Assembly (NCBI RefSeq): GCF_000819865.1
Contig: NZ_CDDF01000011.1
Span: forward strand, 54,566-118,565
DNA length: 64,000 bases
Source of the DNA: Aeromonas eucrenophila
Lineage (GTDB): Bacteria; Pseudomonadota; Gammaproteobacteria; Enterobacterales; Aeromonadaceae
Reading direction: 5' to 3'
Shown here: one piece after another, positions 35,625-44,987 of the stretch
How positions within the stretch are numbered: position 1 is the stretch's first letter
Layout: each line of letters opens with the position of its first letter
Position numbers and translations under genes: made by a program
The notes under the pieces: generated by a model
The model's database searches: none
What the model was told of the DNA's origin: nothing
The model's input: only the letters and a program-made list of their open reading frames with translations

Positions 35625-35634
35625 TGGTGCATGC

Positions 35635-36816
35635 TTACTGAACGATACGCTTGGCAGCGGTATCCAGGGCTTCGTCAACGCTCTGACGGCCGGAGGTGAC
35701 GTTCTTGAGGGCTGTTTCGAAGGAAGACCAGAAACGGCTCATCTCAGGCACGGACGGCATCGGCTCGCCATTCTGGGCGTTTTGCATGGTGGCCTTGATG
35801 TTGGCGTCGGATTCCAGGGTCTTCTGGAAGGACTTCAACGCCACGGCGCCCAGCGGTTTGTCGGCGTTCACCGGTGCCAAACCAGCATCGGTCAGCAGAT
35901 AGTTCTCGAGGAACTCGACAGCCAGATCCTTGTTCGGGCTGGCGGCGTTGATGGTCGCGCCCAGCACGCCAACGAAGGCCTTGGCCGGCTTGCCATTCAG
36001 AGTCGGCAGCGGGGCTACGCCGTACTTGATGCCGCTCTTGTCCAGGTTGCTCCAGGCCCAGGGACCGTTGATCATCATGGCCACTTCGCCCTTGTTGAAC
36101 TTGGCATCCATGACACCGTAGTCGATGCCCTTCTCCAGGTGACCGGACTTGATCATCTCGGAGATGTAGCCGACGCCGGCCTTGGCACCTGCGTTGTTCA
36201 CGCCGGTGTCTTTCACGTCATAACCGGTAGCGGTCTTCTTGAAGGCATAACCACCGTTGGCAGCCACCAGCGGGTAGCTGAAGTAAGGGGTGTCATAGGC
36301 CCACATGATGGCGCGCTTGCCATTTTTCTTCAGATCTTCGTCGATCTTGGCGATCTCTTCGAAGGTCTTCGGCGGGTTCGGCAGCAGATCCTTGTTGTAA
36401 ATCAGGCTCACGGCTTCCACCGCAACCGGGTAGCCGTAGGTCTTGCCATCGACGGTCATGGCATCCCAGGCGAACTGCTCAAACTTGGCCTTGGTGGCGG
36501 CGTTCGGAGCGACCGGCACCAGCAGACCGGCCTTGACCCACTCACCGTAACGGTCGTGAGCCCAGAGGAAGATGTCCGGACCATTGCCGGTAGCGGCGGC
36601 TTGCTGGAATTTCACTTCAACCTGATCCGGGTGAGCGACGGTCACCTTGATGCCGGTTTCGGCTTCAAATTTCTTGCCTACTTCGGCCAGGCCGTTGTAG
36701 CCCTTGTCACCGTTGATCCAGATGGTCAGCTGACCTTCGTCAATGGCGGCGGTGGCTGAACAAGCCACACCCAGGGTAGCCAGACCGATCAGGGATGACA
36801 GCAATTTCTTTTTCAT
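35635..36816 (-). CDS. malE: Maltose/maltodextrin-binding protein MalE
   Basis: The 393-residue protein has a signal peptide (cleavage after SATAA, about 24). The mature sequence starts [26 protein letters not shown], very close to E. coli MBP, with further match in [22 protein letters not shown] and [15 protein letters not shown] regions. It binds maltodextrins in the periplasm and docks on MalFG. The ATG at 36816 follows AAGGAAAGG. It is first in the operon. Confidence 0.95.
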   Translation of the reverse strand: MKKKLLSSLIGLATLGVACSATAAIDEGQLTIWINGDKGYNGLAEVGKKFEAETGIKVTVAHPDQVEVKFQQAAATGNGPDIFLWAHDRYGEWVKAGLLVPVAPNAATKAKFEQFAWDAMTVDGKTYGYPVAVEAVSLIYNKDLLPNPPKTFEEIAKIDEDLKKNGKRAIMWAYDTPYFSYPLVAANGGYAFKKTATGYDVKDTGVNNAGAKAGVGYISEMIKSGHLEKGIDYGVMDAKFNKGEVAMMINGPWAWSNLDKSGIKYGVAPLPTLNGKPAKAFVGVLGATINAASPNKDLAVEFLENYLLTDAGLAPVNADKPLGAVALKSFQKTLESDANIKATMQNAQNGEPMPSVPEMSRFWSSFETALKNVTSGRQSVDEALDTAAKRIVQ

Positions 36817-37211
36817 GAGCCTTTCCTTGTATGAGTTCCGCGCTGTAAGAGCATTGTGTGCGAGATGAATATTATCCCAAGCCGCCAATGCCTCACATGA
36901 CACGCCTCGCATTTTTGAAATGCAATTACGTATTTTCTTCCAGAAAGTTCTGAAAACATTTTCTTATTTCAGCGACTTATCGGGATTTATCGCCATATTT
37001 TTGGATGAATATGGAAAAATTATTACCAAATAGAAATAAAATTACACCAATGAAAGGGCTTTCACCCCACTGAAAACCCTTTCACATCCATTATTTTGTT
37101 TAATGTGTTAACAAAGTACCGAGTCAATTTCGACGTGCGCCAACCCCTTAAATAAAAAGACACCGGGGCAAGCCCCGGTGTCTTTTTGCTAAAAGTGATG
37201 ACTGGATCACA
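36817..37211. other. mal promoter region and intergenic space
   Basis: About 395 AT-rich bp upstream of malE. One GGATGA (37013-37018), the MalT-box core, is present, but I do not see the expected array of repeats. CTTTCA motifs recur near 37065-37095. The yejK terminator lies at its right end. I found no gene here. Confidence 0.4.
37154..37187. terminator. Terminator after yejK
   Basis: AAAAAGACACCGGGGC-AA-GCCCCGGTGTCTTTTT, a very strong bidirectional stem. Confidence 0.9.
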
Positions 37212-38273
37212 TTATGACTGGCGTAGCAGCTGATCCTTGAGGTTCGGCGGTACCCCCCTGATGGTCAAAGTATCGGTCTGCGGGTCATAAAAGACGCGGC
37301 TGTTCAATAACTTCTGCTCGAAGCTCAGGGTCAGGCCGCCGCCGGAGCCGACGAACTTGGTCAGGCCGCGCAGGGTGGACCTGTCCGCCGGGAAGCGATC
37401 CTCGAGCTCATACTCCTGGCCGATGAAGCTGTAGAAGTCCAGATCGCCCTCCCCCGCTTCTTTTGCAGAGAGTTCGGCGGAGAGTTCCTTGATCTCGATC
37501 TCTTCACCGGCGCTGGCCTGCTCGGTGCAATATTTGAAGACCTGCTTCTTGTAATCATTGCGCTCGGCGGGCTCGAGTTGACGGCTGTCGCAATAATCGT
37601 CCACCGCCTGCAGCAGGCCCTTATTCTGCACCTTGGCATCCATGCCCTCGCGGGCACCCAGCAAGTCCATGAAGAAATCCCCCAGCTTGCGGCCGACGCG
37701 CCCCTTGCTGAAGGTGATATAACGGCGGGACTCCGGCTGGGTTTTCCATTCGGTCAGATCGATGCGGGCCACCAGGTTCAATTTGCCGATATCCAGATAC
37801 TGGATATGACGCAATTCCAGCGCCTCGCTGACGGTGACGCTCTCCTTGCCTTCCAGCAGGGCGAGCATCAGGTAATCGACGCCGACATAGTTGTATTTGG
37901 CAAACAGCAGCACACCCTGCTCATCCAGGGCGTGATCCACCAGATTTTTCACCAACAACTCGGTCATGGCTACCGAGAAGGGAACGAAGTCGGTCTGCTC
38001 GCCGAGCAGTTGTTCGAGGGCGATGCGAAACGCGGGGGAAGGCTGTTTCGGGGCTTCCTCGCCGTCGACAAGTTCGGCAACGGCCGCCTCGGGGTCGGCA
38101 AAGAAACCAAACCCCTTGCCGCCCTTGCCGTTGTAGATGCGATGCAGTTCCGCCATCAACCCTTGTACCGCCTCGTCTGCGGGCAGGGTCTGGCTGCGGG
38201 TGTCGGCGTGGGGTTGACCATCGTGGCCAGGCCGCAGGGAGTGAAGAATGATCTTGTCGATATCGAGACTCAT
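37212..38273 (-). CDS. yejK: Nucleoid-associated protein YejK (NdpA)
   Basis: The 353-residue cytoplasmic protein matches the NdpA family: start MSLDIDKIILHSL, the segment DFVPFSVAMTELLVKNLVDHALDE, and RYITFSKGRVGRKLGDFFMDLLGA. It is found with the nucleoid in E. coli; its biochemical role is limited in the literature. The ATG at 38273 aligns with the family start, and longer in-frame starts would run into yejL. It diverges from yejL-yejM with about 70 bp between starts. Confidence 0.93.
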   Translation of the reverse strand: MSLDIDKIILHSLRPGHDGQPHADTRSQTLPADEAVQGLMAELHRIYNGKGGKGFGFFADPEAAVAELVDGEEAPKQPSPAFRIALEQLLGEQTDFVPFSVAMTELLVKNLVDHALDEQGVLLFAKYNYVGVDYLMLALLEGKESVTVSEALELRHIQYLDIGKLNLVARIDLTEWKTQPESRRYITFSKGRVGRKLGDFFMDLLGAREGMDAKVQNKGLLQAVDDYCDSRQLEPAERNDYKKQVFKYCTEQASAGEEIEIKELSAELSAKEAGEGDLDFYSFIGQEYELEDRFPADRSTLRGLTKFVGSGGGLTLSFEQKLLNSRVFYDPQTDTLTIRGVPPNLKDQLLRQS

Positions 38274-38346
38274 GTCACAAAGCCATAGTGTTAGCCGAAA
38301 GGGTGAAGTATTATAAGGCGCTTTGAACCGAGATGAACCCAAGATT

Positions 38347-38574
38347 ATGCCCATCGTATCAAAGTACAATAACGAGCAGTTTGACGCCCTGATGAACGAT
38401 CTGATCACCGCCCTCGAGAAACACAAGGCGCCGGTGGATCTCAGCCTGATGGTGCTTGGCAATCTGACCACCAATATCATCAACGGTATGGCCCCGGCGC
38501 AGCGTCAGGCGATCACCGAGAAGTACATCCAGGCGCTCACCGCCTCGGTGGATCATCGCCACGATGCTCACTGA
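38347..38574 (+). CDS. yejL: YejL (DUF1414) protein
   Basis: The 75-residue small acidic protein matches E. coli YejL almost throughout ([39 protein letters not shown]). Its function is unknown, but the yejK-yejL-yejM order is conserved in gammaproteobacteria. The ATG at 38347 aligns with the E. coli start. It precedes yejM by 43 bp on the same strand. Confidence 0.92.
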
Positions 38575-38617
38575 GTTTCTTCGCATTCTTTGATGTTTTT
38601 CAAGCAGATGGATCACT

Positions 38618-40465
38618 ATGGTCGAAACCGGCAACCCCTATCGTGATAATGTTTCTCGCCTGATCACCTGGGGGCATTGGTTCTCCTTCTTCAACATCAT
38701 TCTGGCCATGCTGATCGCGACCCGTTATCTGGGCTCCATCAGCTGGCCATCGACCACGCTCGGCATCACCTATCTCATCATCAGCTGGATAGGTCATTTC
38801 TCGTTCCTGAGCTTCGTCACCTACCTGCTGACCGTCTTCCCCCTGAGCTTCGTGTTGCCCAAGGAGAGGTCGCTGCGCTTCATCTCAGCCCTCATTGCCA
38901 CCCTGGCGCAGGTGCTGCTGCTCATCGACACCCAGGTATTCCAGCTGTTCAAGTTCCACCTGAACGGTCAGGTGTGGCAGCTGCTGTTGGATCAGGCCCA
39001 GACCGAGGAGGGCTCGATCTGGAGCATCATCTTCGTGGCGGTGCCCACCATCTTCCTGCTGCAGTTGCTGCTGTCGGCCTATGTGTGGCGCAAGATCAAC
39101 AAGCGCAAACGGCGCCAGTACGGCAATCAGGTCGGACTGGCCCTGCTGGTCTGCTTCGTCCTGACCCACCTGGTCAACAGCTGGGCCGATGCGACCCTGT
39201 ATCAACCCATCACCATGCAGCGCGCCAACTTCCCGCTCTCCTACCCCATGACCGCCAGAAGCTTCCTGGCCAAGCATGGCTGGCTGGATCTGGAGCAGTA
39301 TGAGAAGCGAGCCGAGGATCAGGGCAGCGCCGAGAACCGGCTGATCTACCCGCTGCGCCCGCTGAGCGTGAGCGCGCCCGCTGAACACAAGAACCTGCTG
39401 GTGGTGGTGGTCGACTCCCTGCGCGCCGACATGCTCAACAACATCAACATGCCCAATCTGCAGCGTTACGCGGATCAACACCTCAATTTCCGAAACCACA
39501 TGAGTGGCGGCAATGACGATGTGATGGGGATGTTCAGTCTCTTCTACGGGCTGCCAGGTCACTATTACGGCGACATCCGCACCGACAAGCGCCCGCCCGT
39601 GCTGTTCGACGAGATGCTGCGCCAGGACTACCAGTTCGGCCTGTTTGGGGCGCTGGAAGATGCCCAGCAATACCAGCAGAGCCTGCTCGCCGGCCTGCGC
39701 AAGCAGGTGTTTGTCTCCCAGCAGACAGATGACACCCGCCTCATCGGTGACTGGCAGCAGTGGCTCGCCAAACGTTCGGCGGACAGACCCTGGTTCTCCC
39801 TGGTCTACCTGTCGAGCCCCGGGGATTATCAGGTGCCTGCCAATGTGAAGGGCCCCTTCCAGCCGGAGCTGACCCGCTTCAACCCGGCCACCGCCTATAA
39901 GGCAGAGAACCTGCAGAAGCTGGAGAATCGCTACAAGAACACCGTGTTCTACACCGATCAGCTACTGGAGCAGATGCTGGAGCAGTTGCAGCAACAGGGG
40001 CTGAGCGAGCAGACCATAGTCGTCATCACCTCCAATCACGGCCAGGAGTTCAACGAAACTCAGAGCAACAGCTGGGGCTATGGCAGCAACTACTCCCCCT
40101 ATCAGGTGCAGGTGCCGCTGGTTCTCGCCTGGCCAGGTGCCGAGAACAAGCCACAGCCCCAGGCGAGCAGCCACCTGGATCTGGTACCCACCCTGATGAA
40201 GGGCATGCTGGGGGTACGCAATCCGGTGCGCGACTACAGCATCGGCCGCAGCCTGTTTGACGACAGCCCCCGTGGCTGGTTGCTGGCGGGGGATCAGAAC
40301 GATTTCGCCATCTATCAGGGCAACACCATCACCCACTTCAACAAGCAGGGTGACTTCGAGCTGCTGGATCGCGAGAGCTATCGTCCCATCAAGCACGGCA
40401 CCCCTGACATGGGGGCCATGATCCAGGTGATGAACGAGCTCAACCGCTTCTATCGCGCCCCGTAA
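38618..40465 (+). CDS. yejM: Inner-membrane LPS regulator YejM (PbgA/LapC)
   Basis: The 615-residue protein has an N-terminal domain of five transmembrane helices (DUF3413, about 15-190) and a periplasmic sulfatase-like domain (about 255-600; LLVVVVDSLRADML, ITSNHGQEFNE). In E. coli it senses LPS in the inner membrane and controls LpxC turnover through LapB; it is essential there. The catalytic sulfatase nucleophile position appears not to be used, as in its orthologues. It is cotranscribed with yejL and ends at a terminator. Confidence 0.94.
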   Translation: MVETGNPYRDNVSRLITWGHWFSFFNIILAMLIATRYLGSISWPSTTLGITYLIISWIGHFSFLSFVTYLLTVFPLSFVLPKERSLRFISALIATLAQVLLLIDTQVFQLFKFHLNGQVWQLLLDQAQTEEGSIWSIIFVAVPTIFLLQLLLSAYVWRKINKRKRRQYGNQVGLALLVCFVLTHLVNSWADATLYQPITMQRANFPLSYPMTARSFLAKHGWLDLEQYEKRAEDQGSAENRLIYPLRPLSVSAPAEHKNLLVVVVDSLRADMLNNINMPNLQRYADQHLNFRNHMSGGNDDVMGMFSLFYGLPGHYYGDIRTDKRPPVLFDEMLRQDYQFGLFGALEDAQQYQQSLLAGLRKQVFVSQQTDDTRLIGDWQQWLAKRSADRPWFSLVYLSSPGDYQVPANVKGPFQPELTRFNPATAYKAENLQKLENRYKNTVFYTDQLLEQMLEQLQQQGLSEQTIVVITSNHGQEFNETQSNSWGYGSNYSPYQVQVPLVLAWPGAENKPQPQASSHLDLVPTLMKGMLGVRNPVRDYSIGRSLFDDSPRGWLLAGDQNDFAIYQGNTITHFNKQGDFELLDRESYRPIKHGTPDMGAMIQVMNELNRFYRAP

Positions 40466-40484
40466 CGGCTCGATCAAGTCCCTT

Positions 40485-40512
40485 AAAGCCCGCCGCTCTG
40501 GCGGGCTTTTTA
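40485..40512 (+). terminator. Terminator after yejM
   Basis: AAAGCCCGCC-GCTCT-GGCGGGCTTTTT. Confidence 0.85.
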
Positions 40513-40659
40513 TTGCCTGAAGACTCGCTCAAGGACTGAAACCGCCTCCGCACTCACCTCCATCTTTCCCCTGCTTCGCCCCTCCTATTCACAAACGTAT
40601 CGCTTCCACTAATGATTTATCAGTCAAAAAAGTCAGTCTGATCAAGATCATAAAAACAA

Positions 40660-40678
40660 AATGATAATGATTATCAGT
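40660..40678. promoter_or_regulatory. Fur box 1 of the receptor-protease operon
   Basis: AATGATAATGATTATCAGT is close to the 19-bp Fur consensus GATAATGATAATCATTATC. It lies 70-88 bp upstream of the TonB-receptor start. Confidence 0.8.
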
Positions 40679-40725
40679 CGTTGAACTGAAAGGATTCATC
40701 TGCAATAATCCGCGCCCTTCAGGCT

Positions 40726-40744
40726 TAAATAATAATCATTATCA
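40726..40744. promoter_or_regulatory. Fur box 2 overlapping the leader of the TonB receptor
   Basis: TAAATAATAATCATTATCA is a second strong Fur match ending 3 bp before the start codon. Two spaced boxes suggest tight iron repression. Confidence 0.8.
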
Positions 40745-40747
40745 ACA

Positions 40748-42913
40748 ATGAAAACACCATTGCACTACTGGCCCATGCTGCTGTCCGGTACAGCCTTGGC
40801 CGCCAGCGATCCCGCGAGGATCGACTCAACCGAGATGAACCCCGAGCTCAAGGCGCGCGAGACCATAGTGGTCAAGGGCCAGCGTATAGAGCAGAAGTTG
40901 TCCGACGTGTCGGGCTCCATCACCGTCATCACCGAGGAGGACCTGGATCGCCAGGTCGCCACCGAACTCACCGACGTGTTCAAGAATGAGCCCGGTGTCT
41001 CGGTGACCGGCTCCGCCGGCCGGCCGCAGAACATCATCATTCGCGGCATGGGCGGCAATCGGGTGCTGATCATCAAAGACGGGGTGCGGGTCAGCGATGG
41101 CTTCGGTGCCGACGATCTCAACGACAAGGTGGGCCGCTTCAGCTTCGATCTGGACGACGTCAAGCAGATCGAAGTCGCCAAGGGCGCCGGCTCCTCCCTC
41201 CATGGCTCGGACGCCATCGGCGGCACCATCGTCATCAGCACCAAGCAACCGGAAGACTACCTGCAGGGTCAGGATGCCTATCTGAGCAGCAAGGTGCTGC
41301 AAGATGGCAGCAGCGACAAGCAGAAGCTGAGCGCCACCGGCGCCGCCCGGGTAATGGATACCGAGCACCTGCTGCGCCTCTCCGGCTGGCAGGGGCACGA
41401 GACCGCCAACTATGACGAGAGCCGCATCCCGGCGGATCTGGACGGGCTGAGCGCGTCCACCAGCTCCCGCTTCGATCTCAACGAGCACCACCTGCTGCGC
41501 CTCGAGCTCGACTACTTCGAAGACAATGCCCAGCGGGATCAGGGACCGCGCGAGGTGCCCCAGCCCGACGGCAAGTGGCAGGTACGCCAGTACCGGGAAG
41601 ACGCCTCCCAGAAGACCCAGGGCGGCAAACTGAGCTGGGAGGCGCGCGACCTCGATACTCTGCTGGCCGACAGCTTCACCTGGAGTGCCTATGGCAACCA
41701 CTCCAAGAACACCGCCAACAAGCGCAGTCTGCTGCAAAACGACCTGCTGAGCGGCTATCCCCGCTATCGCAGCGAGCGGGAGCTCGCCACCTTCACCGAA
41801 GACAGGCTCGGCACCGAGCTGGGTGTGCGCCGTGATCTGACCACAGGTGACATTGCCCACAAGCTGAGCTACGGCCTGGAGCTGGAGCGCACCACCCACG
41901 AGCGGCCGGTGGAGAAGCTGAGCCTGGAGGCCGGCGTGCCCCAGCCCCAGCAATCCGCCCCCTTCAGCCGGGCCCGCACCGACAGGGCCGGCGTCTGGCT
42001 GAGCGACGTGGCGACCCTGGGCCGGTGGCAGTTCACCCCGACCCTGCGCATGGATCACCAGTGGCTGCAGCCGCTCGATGGCAGCAACGGCGAAAACCAC
42101 AGCTGGCACATCTCCCCGAGCCTGGCCACCAGTTATCGCTTCAACGAGGAGTGGCGCAGCTGGCTCAGCTACGCCAACGGCTTCCGTGCCCCCTCCTATG
42201 ACAAGGTGTACGGCAACATACCCCACTACTTCGCCCTGCCGCCGTTCGAGATCATCGCCAACACCGAGTTGCAGGAGGAGACCAGCCACAGCTTCGAGTG
42301 GGGATTGAGTGGTGAGGGGCAGAACTGGAGCATCAAACCGGCCCTGTTCTACAACCGCTACTACAACTTCATCGACTGGCGTGAGGTGGGCCTGCGCCTG
42401 CGCGACGGCGTCATACTGCGCCAGTACCGCAACGTGGCCAAGGCCGAGACCTGGGGGGCAGAAGTCGCCGCCAGCTACTGGCTGACCCAGGAATGGGAAG
42501 TCGCCACCAAGCTCGGCTGGGTCGACGGGGAAGACAGCCAGGGCGAAGCCCTGCGCACCCTCACCCCGCTGGAGGGCAACACCCGCCTGAGCTATCAGGC
42601 CAACGACTGGAGCTTCGGGGTGCAGGCGGACTACGCCGCCGCCATGAACCGGGTGCCCACCTGTGGCAACAGCCTGACCGGCAGCCAGGGCGACTGCCTC
42701 AAGAGCGCCGGCTGGTTCAGCATAGCCCTGACCGCCGACTGGCTGGCCACCGATGCCCTCAAGCTCAACGTCAAGCTCGATAACCTGTTCGACACCCGCT
42801 ACACCCGCTATCAGGATGTGGCCGGGCTGGAAGCCGGTACCGACGCCGGACTCTTCACCCAGAGCGGTCGCACCCTGAGTGCCAGCCTGCGCTACACCTT
42901 CGTGGGGATCTGA
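40748..42913 (+). CDS. TonB-dependent receptor, heme/hemoglobin-type
   Basis: The 721-residue outer-membrane receptor has a short signal peptide (to about 18), a TonB-box-like ETIVVKGQ at 38-45, a plug domain (about 50-165; VITEEDLDRQ, RGMGGNRVLIIKDGVRV, AKGAGSSLHGSDAIGG) and a 22-strand barrel ending in LRYTFVGI. The FRAP-containing segment YANGFRAPSYDKVYG is characteristic of heme and hemoglobin/transferrin receptors (HemR/HmbR/TbpA group). Two Fur boxes precede it. The stop overlaps the start of the following peptidase gene by 1 bp, so the genes are translationally coupled. The ligand is inferred as heme or a heme/iron protein, not shown. Confidence 0.88.
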   Translation: MKTPLHYWPMLLSGTALAASDPARIDSTEMNPELKARETIVVKGQRIEQKLSDVSGSITVITEEDLDRQVATELTDVFKNEPGVSVTGSAGRPQNIIIRGMGGNRVLIIKDGVRVSDGFGADDLNDKVGRFSFDLDDVKQIEVAKGAGSSLHGSDAIGGTIVISTKQPEDYLQGQDAYLSSKVLQDGSSDKQKLSATGAARVMDTEHLLRLSGWQGHETANYDESRIPADLDGLSASTSSRFDLNEHHLLRLELDYFEDNAQRDQGPREVPQPDGKWQVRQYREDASQKTQGGKLSWEARDLDTLLADSFTWSAYGNHSKNTANKRSLLQNDLLSGYPRYRSERELATFTEDRLGTELGVRRDLTTGDIAHKLSYGLELERTTHERPVEKLSLEAGVPQPQQSAPFSRARTDRAGVWLSDVATLGRWQFTPTLRMDHQWLQPLDGSNGENHSWHISPSLATSYRFNEEWRSWLSYANGFRAPSYDKVYGNIPHYFALPPFEIIANTELQEETSHSFEWGLSGEGQNWSIKPALFYNRYYNFIDWREVGLRLRDGVILRQYRNVAKAETWGAEVAASYWLTQEWEVATKLGWVDGEDSQGEALRTLTPLEGNTRLSYQANDWSFGVQADYAAAMNRVPTCGNSLTGSQGDCLKSAGWFSIALTADWLATDALKLNVKLDNLFDTRYTRYQDVAGLEAGTDAGLFTQSGRTLSASLRYTFVGI

Positions 42914-44952
42914 TGCAAACACTGCTGATCCTGGCCAGCCTGCTGGCCACCCCGGCGCCCGCCTCTGTCCATGAAGTGACTCAGGCAGCGGCGCCCCTTA
43001 TCCCCGAGCGCCCCTTGGTGATGAAAGGCGAAATAGCCCGCTTCGACACCTATGGTGGCTGGCGCGACGACAGCCGCAGCGCCCCCGCGTTGCTGACCCT
43101 GCTGCGCGAGCAGAACCGCTGGACCGAGCAACAGCTCGCCGGCCAGCAGCCTCTCTCAGAGAAATTGCAATCCGAGTGGCAGCACAGGGAGCGGGGCGAG
43201 CCCATGCCCGTCGAGTGGCTGAGCCAGGCCGGCAGCCAGTGGCGCATGAGCGCCGATGGCAGCCTGTGGCAGCGCTCGGGCGAGCAGGCAGAGCCCCGCC
43301 AGCGGCTGGCTCCGCGCCAGAGCGGCGATGGTTACTACGAACTCGCCGCCTGGTCCCTGCACCCGAACGGGCGCTGGCTGGCCCTGGCCGAGGACAGCCG
43401 TGGCGATAGAGACTACCGCATCACCCTGCTGGATCTGACGAGCGGCGAGACCCTGGCCACCCTGCCCCATAGGGCCAGCGATCTGCTCTGGAGCCTGGAC
43501 GGCAAGACCCTCTACACGGTCGCCAACGAGCGCAACACCCTGCGTCCCTGGCAGCTCTGGGCCTGGCAAGACGGCAAAGAAACCATGGTGCATCAGGAGG
43601 CGGACGCCGCCTGGCTGCTCAGCCTCTATCGCACCACGGACAAGCGCCACCTGATCCTGCAGAGCAACAACCACGACAGCTCGGAGCAATACCTGCTGGA
43701 CGATGGCAAGGCGACCCTCGTCAAGGCGCGCCAGCCCGGAGTCGAATACTACCTCGACACCCTGGCCGAGCGGGTGCTGATCAAGAGCAACCGGGATGGA
43801 GAGCTCGGTCTCTACCAGGCAACCAGCCTGGCCGAGGTGGGCAGCCAACCCTGGCGGCCACTCTGGTCCGGGCAGGATCGCAGCCTCGAGAAGTGGCGCC
43901 TGTTTGCCGCTCATACCGTGCTGCAATACCGCAAGGAAGGGGACGACTGGCTCGACGTGCTGGATGCCGACGGCAAGCTGACCCACAGCCTGCCGCTGAC
44001 CGAGGGAGCCGGCACGGCCTGGATCCAGGGCGCCCAGGATCCCGAGAGCAAGCGGGTGCTCATTCGCCGTCAGGGCATGGCCGAGGCCCCGCACCAGCGC
44101 TGGCTGGATCTGGCCTCGGGCGCCTGGCTGACCGGCGATGAGCCAACCCAGGCCTCTCCCTATCAGAGCGAGCGGCGCTGGGTGGTCGGCAAGGACGGGG
44201 TCAGGGTGCCGGTCTCCCTGGTGTGGCGCAAAGACATCATCACACCCAAGGCGCTGCTGCTCTATGGCTATGGCGCCTACGGCACCCCCATGCGCCCCTA
44301 CTACCAGTCCCAGGTGCTGAGCCTGCTGGATCGCGGCTTCGTCTACGCCATCGCCCACGTACGGGGGGGCGGCATGCTGGGGGAAACCTGGTATCTGGAT
44401 GGCCGTGGCCAGAATAAGCAGCACAGCGTGGACGACTTCCTGGCGGTGGCAGACAGCCTCGCCCGGGATCCCGCCATCGATCCCGCCCGGTTGTTTGCCA
44501 TGGGCGGCAGCGCCGGCGGCCTGCTGGTGGCGGCGACCCTCAACCAGGCGCCGACCCGCTTCGCCGGCGCCGTGTTGCAGGTGCCCTTCGTCGACATGCT
44601 CGGCACCATGATGGATCCCGAGCTGCCGCTCACCCGCCAGGAGTATGCGGAGTGGGGCAACCCAGCGAACGCCGCCGATTATGCTGCCATGCGCCGACTC
44701 AGCCCCTATGACAACCTGCATGCCGCCCCCTACCCACCACTTTATGTGACGGCAGGGCTCCATGACAGTCAGGTCCCCTACTGGGAGCCGCTCAAGTGGA
44801 TAGCCCGCCTGCGGGCCCACAGCACGGGCAAGGGCCCTTACTTGCTCCGGACCGAGCTCGATGGCGGTCACCTCGCCAACCCCCGTACGGCGCAGCTGCG
44901 CGCGGCCCAGGAGTATGCCTTCCTGCTCACCCTCGCCGGGGTGAACCACTGA
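42913..44952 (+). CDS. Exported oligopeptidase B-like (S9A) serine peptidase
   Basis: The 679-residue protein has a short hydrophobic leader (TLLILASLLATPAPAS), a seven-bladed propeller and a C-terminal alpha/beta hydrolase domain. The catalytic triad is visible: Ser533 in GGSAGG, Asp618 in GLHDSQVPYWEP and His653 in DGGHLANPR. The last two contexts are typical of oligopeptidase B, which cuts short peptides after Arg or Lys. Ordinary OpB is cytoplasmic; the leader suggests a periplasmic or secreted form. It overlaps the TonB receptor gene and should therefore be iron-regulated. It probably trims peptides brought in or released by the partner protease. Confidence 0.85.
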   Translation: MQTLLILASLLATPAPASVHEVTQAAAPLIPERPLVMKGEIARFDTYGGWRDDSRSAPALLTLLREQNRWTEQQLAGQQPLSEKLQSEWQHRERGEPMPVEWLSQAGSQWRMSADGSLWQRSGEQAEPRQRLAPRQSGDGYYELAAWSLHPNGRWLALAEDSRGDRDYRITLLDLTSGETLATLPHRASDLLWSLDGKTLYTVANERNTLRPWQLWAWQDGKETMVHQEADAAWLLSLYRTTDKRHLILQSNNHDSSEQYLLDDGKATLVKARQPGVEYYLDTLAERVLIKSNRDGELGLYQATSLAEVGSQPWRPLWSGQDRSLEKWRLFAAHTVLQYRKEGDDWLDVLDADGKLTHSLPLTEGAGTAWIQGAQDPESKRVLIRRQGMAEAPHQRWLDLASGAWLTGDEPTQASPYQSERRWVVGKDGVRVPVSLVWRKDIITPKALLLYGYGAYGTPMRPYYQSQVLSLLDRGFVYAIAHVRGGGMLGETWYLDGRGQNKQHSVDDFLAVADSLARDPAIDPARLFAMGGSAGGLLVAATLNQAPTRFAGAVLQVPFVDMLGTMMDPELPLTRQEYAEWGNPANAADYAAMRRLSPYDNLHAAPYPPLYVTAGLHDSQVPYWEPLKWIARLRAHSTGKGPYLLRTELDGGHLANPRTAQLRAAQEYAFLLTLAGVNH

Positions 44953-44987
44953 TGCCACGCCTCATCTTTTTTGCTTTGGAGTCACCT

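Noticed and set aside
37013-37018. MalT box upstream of malE
   Set aside because: There is only one GGATGA core and not the expected set of spaced repeats, which is too weak to call as an operator.
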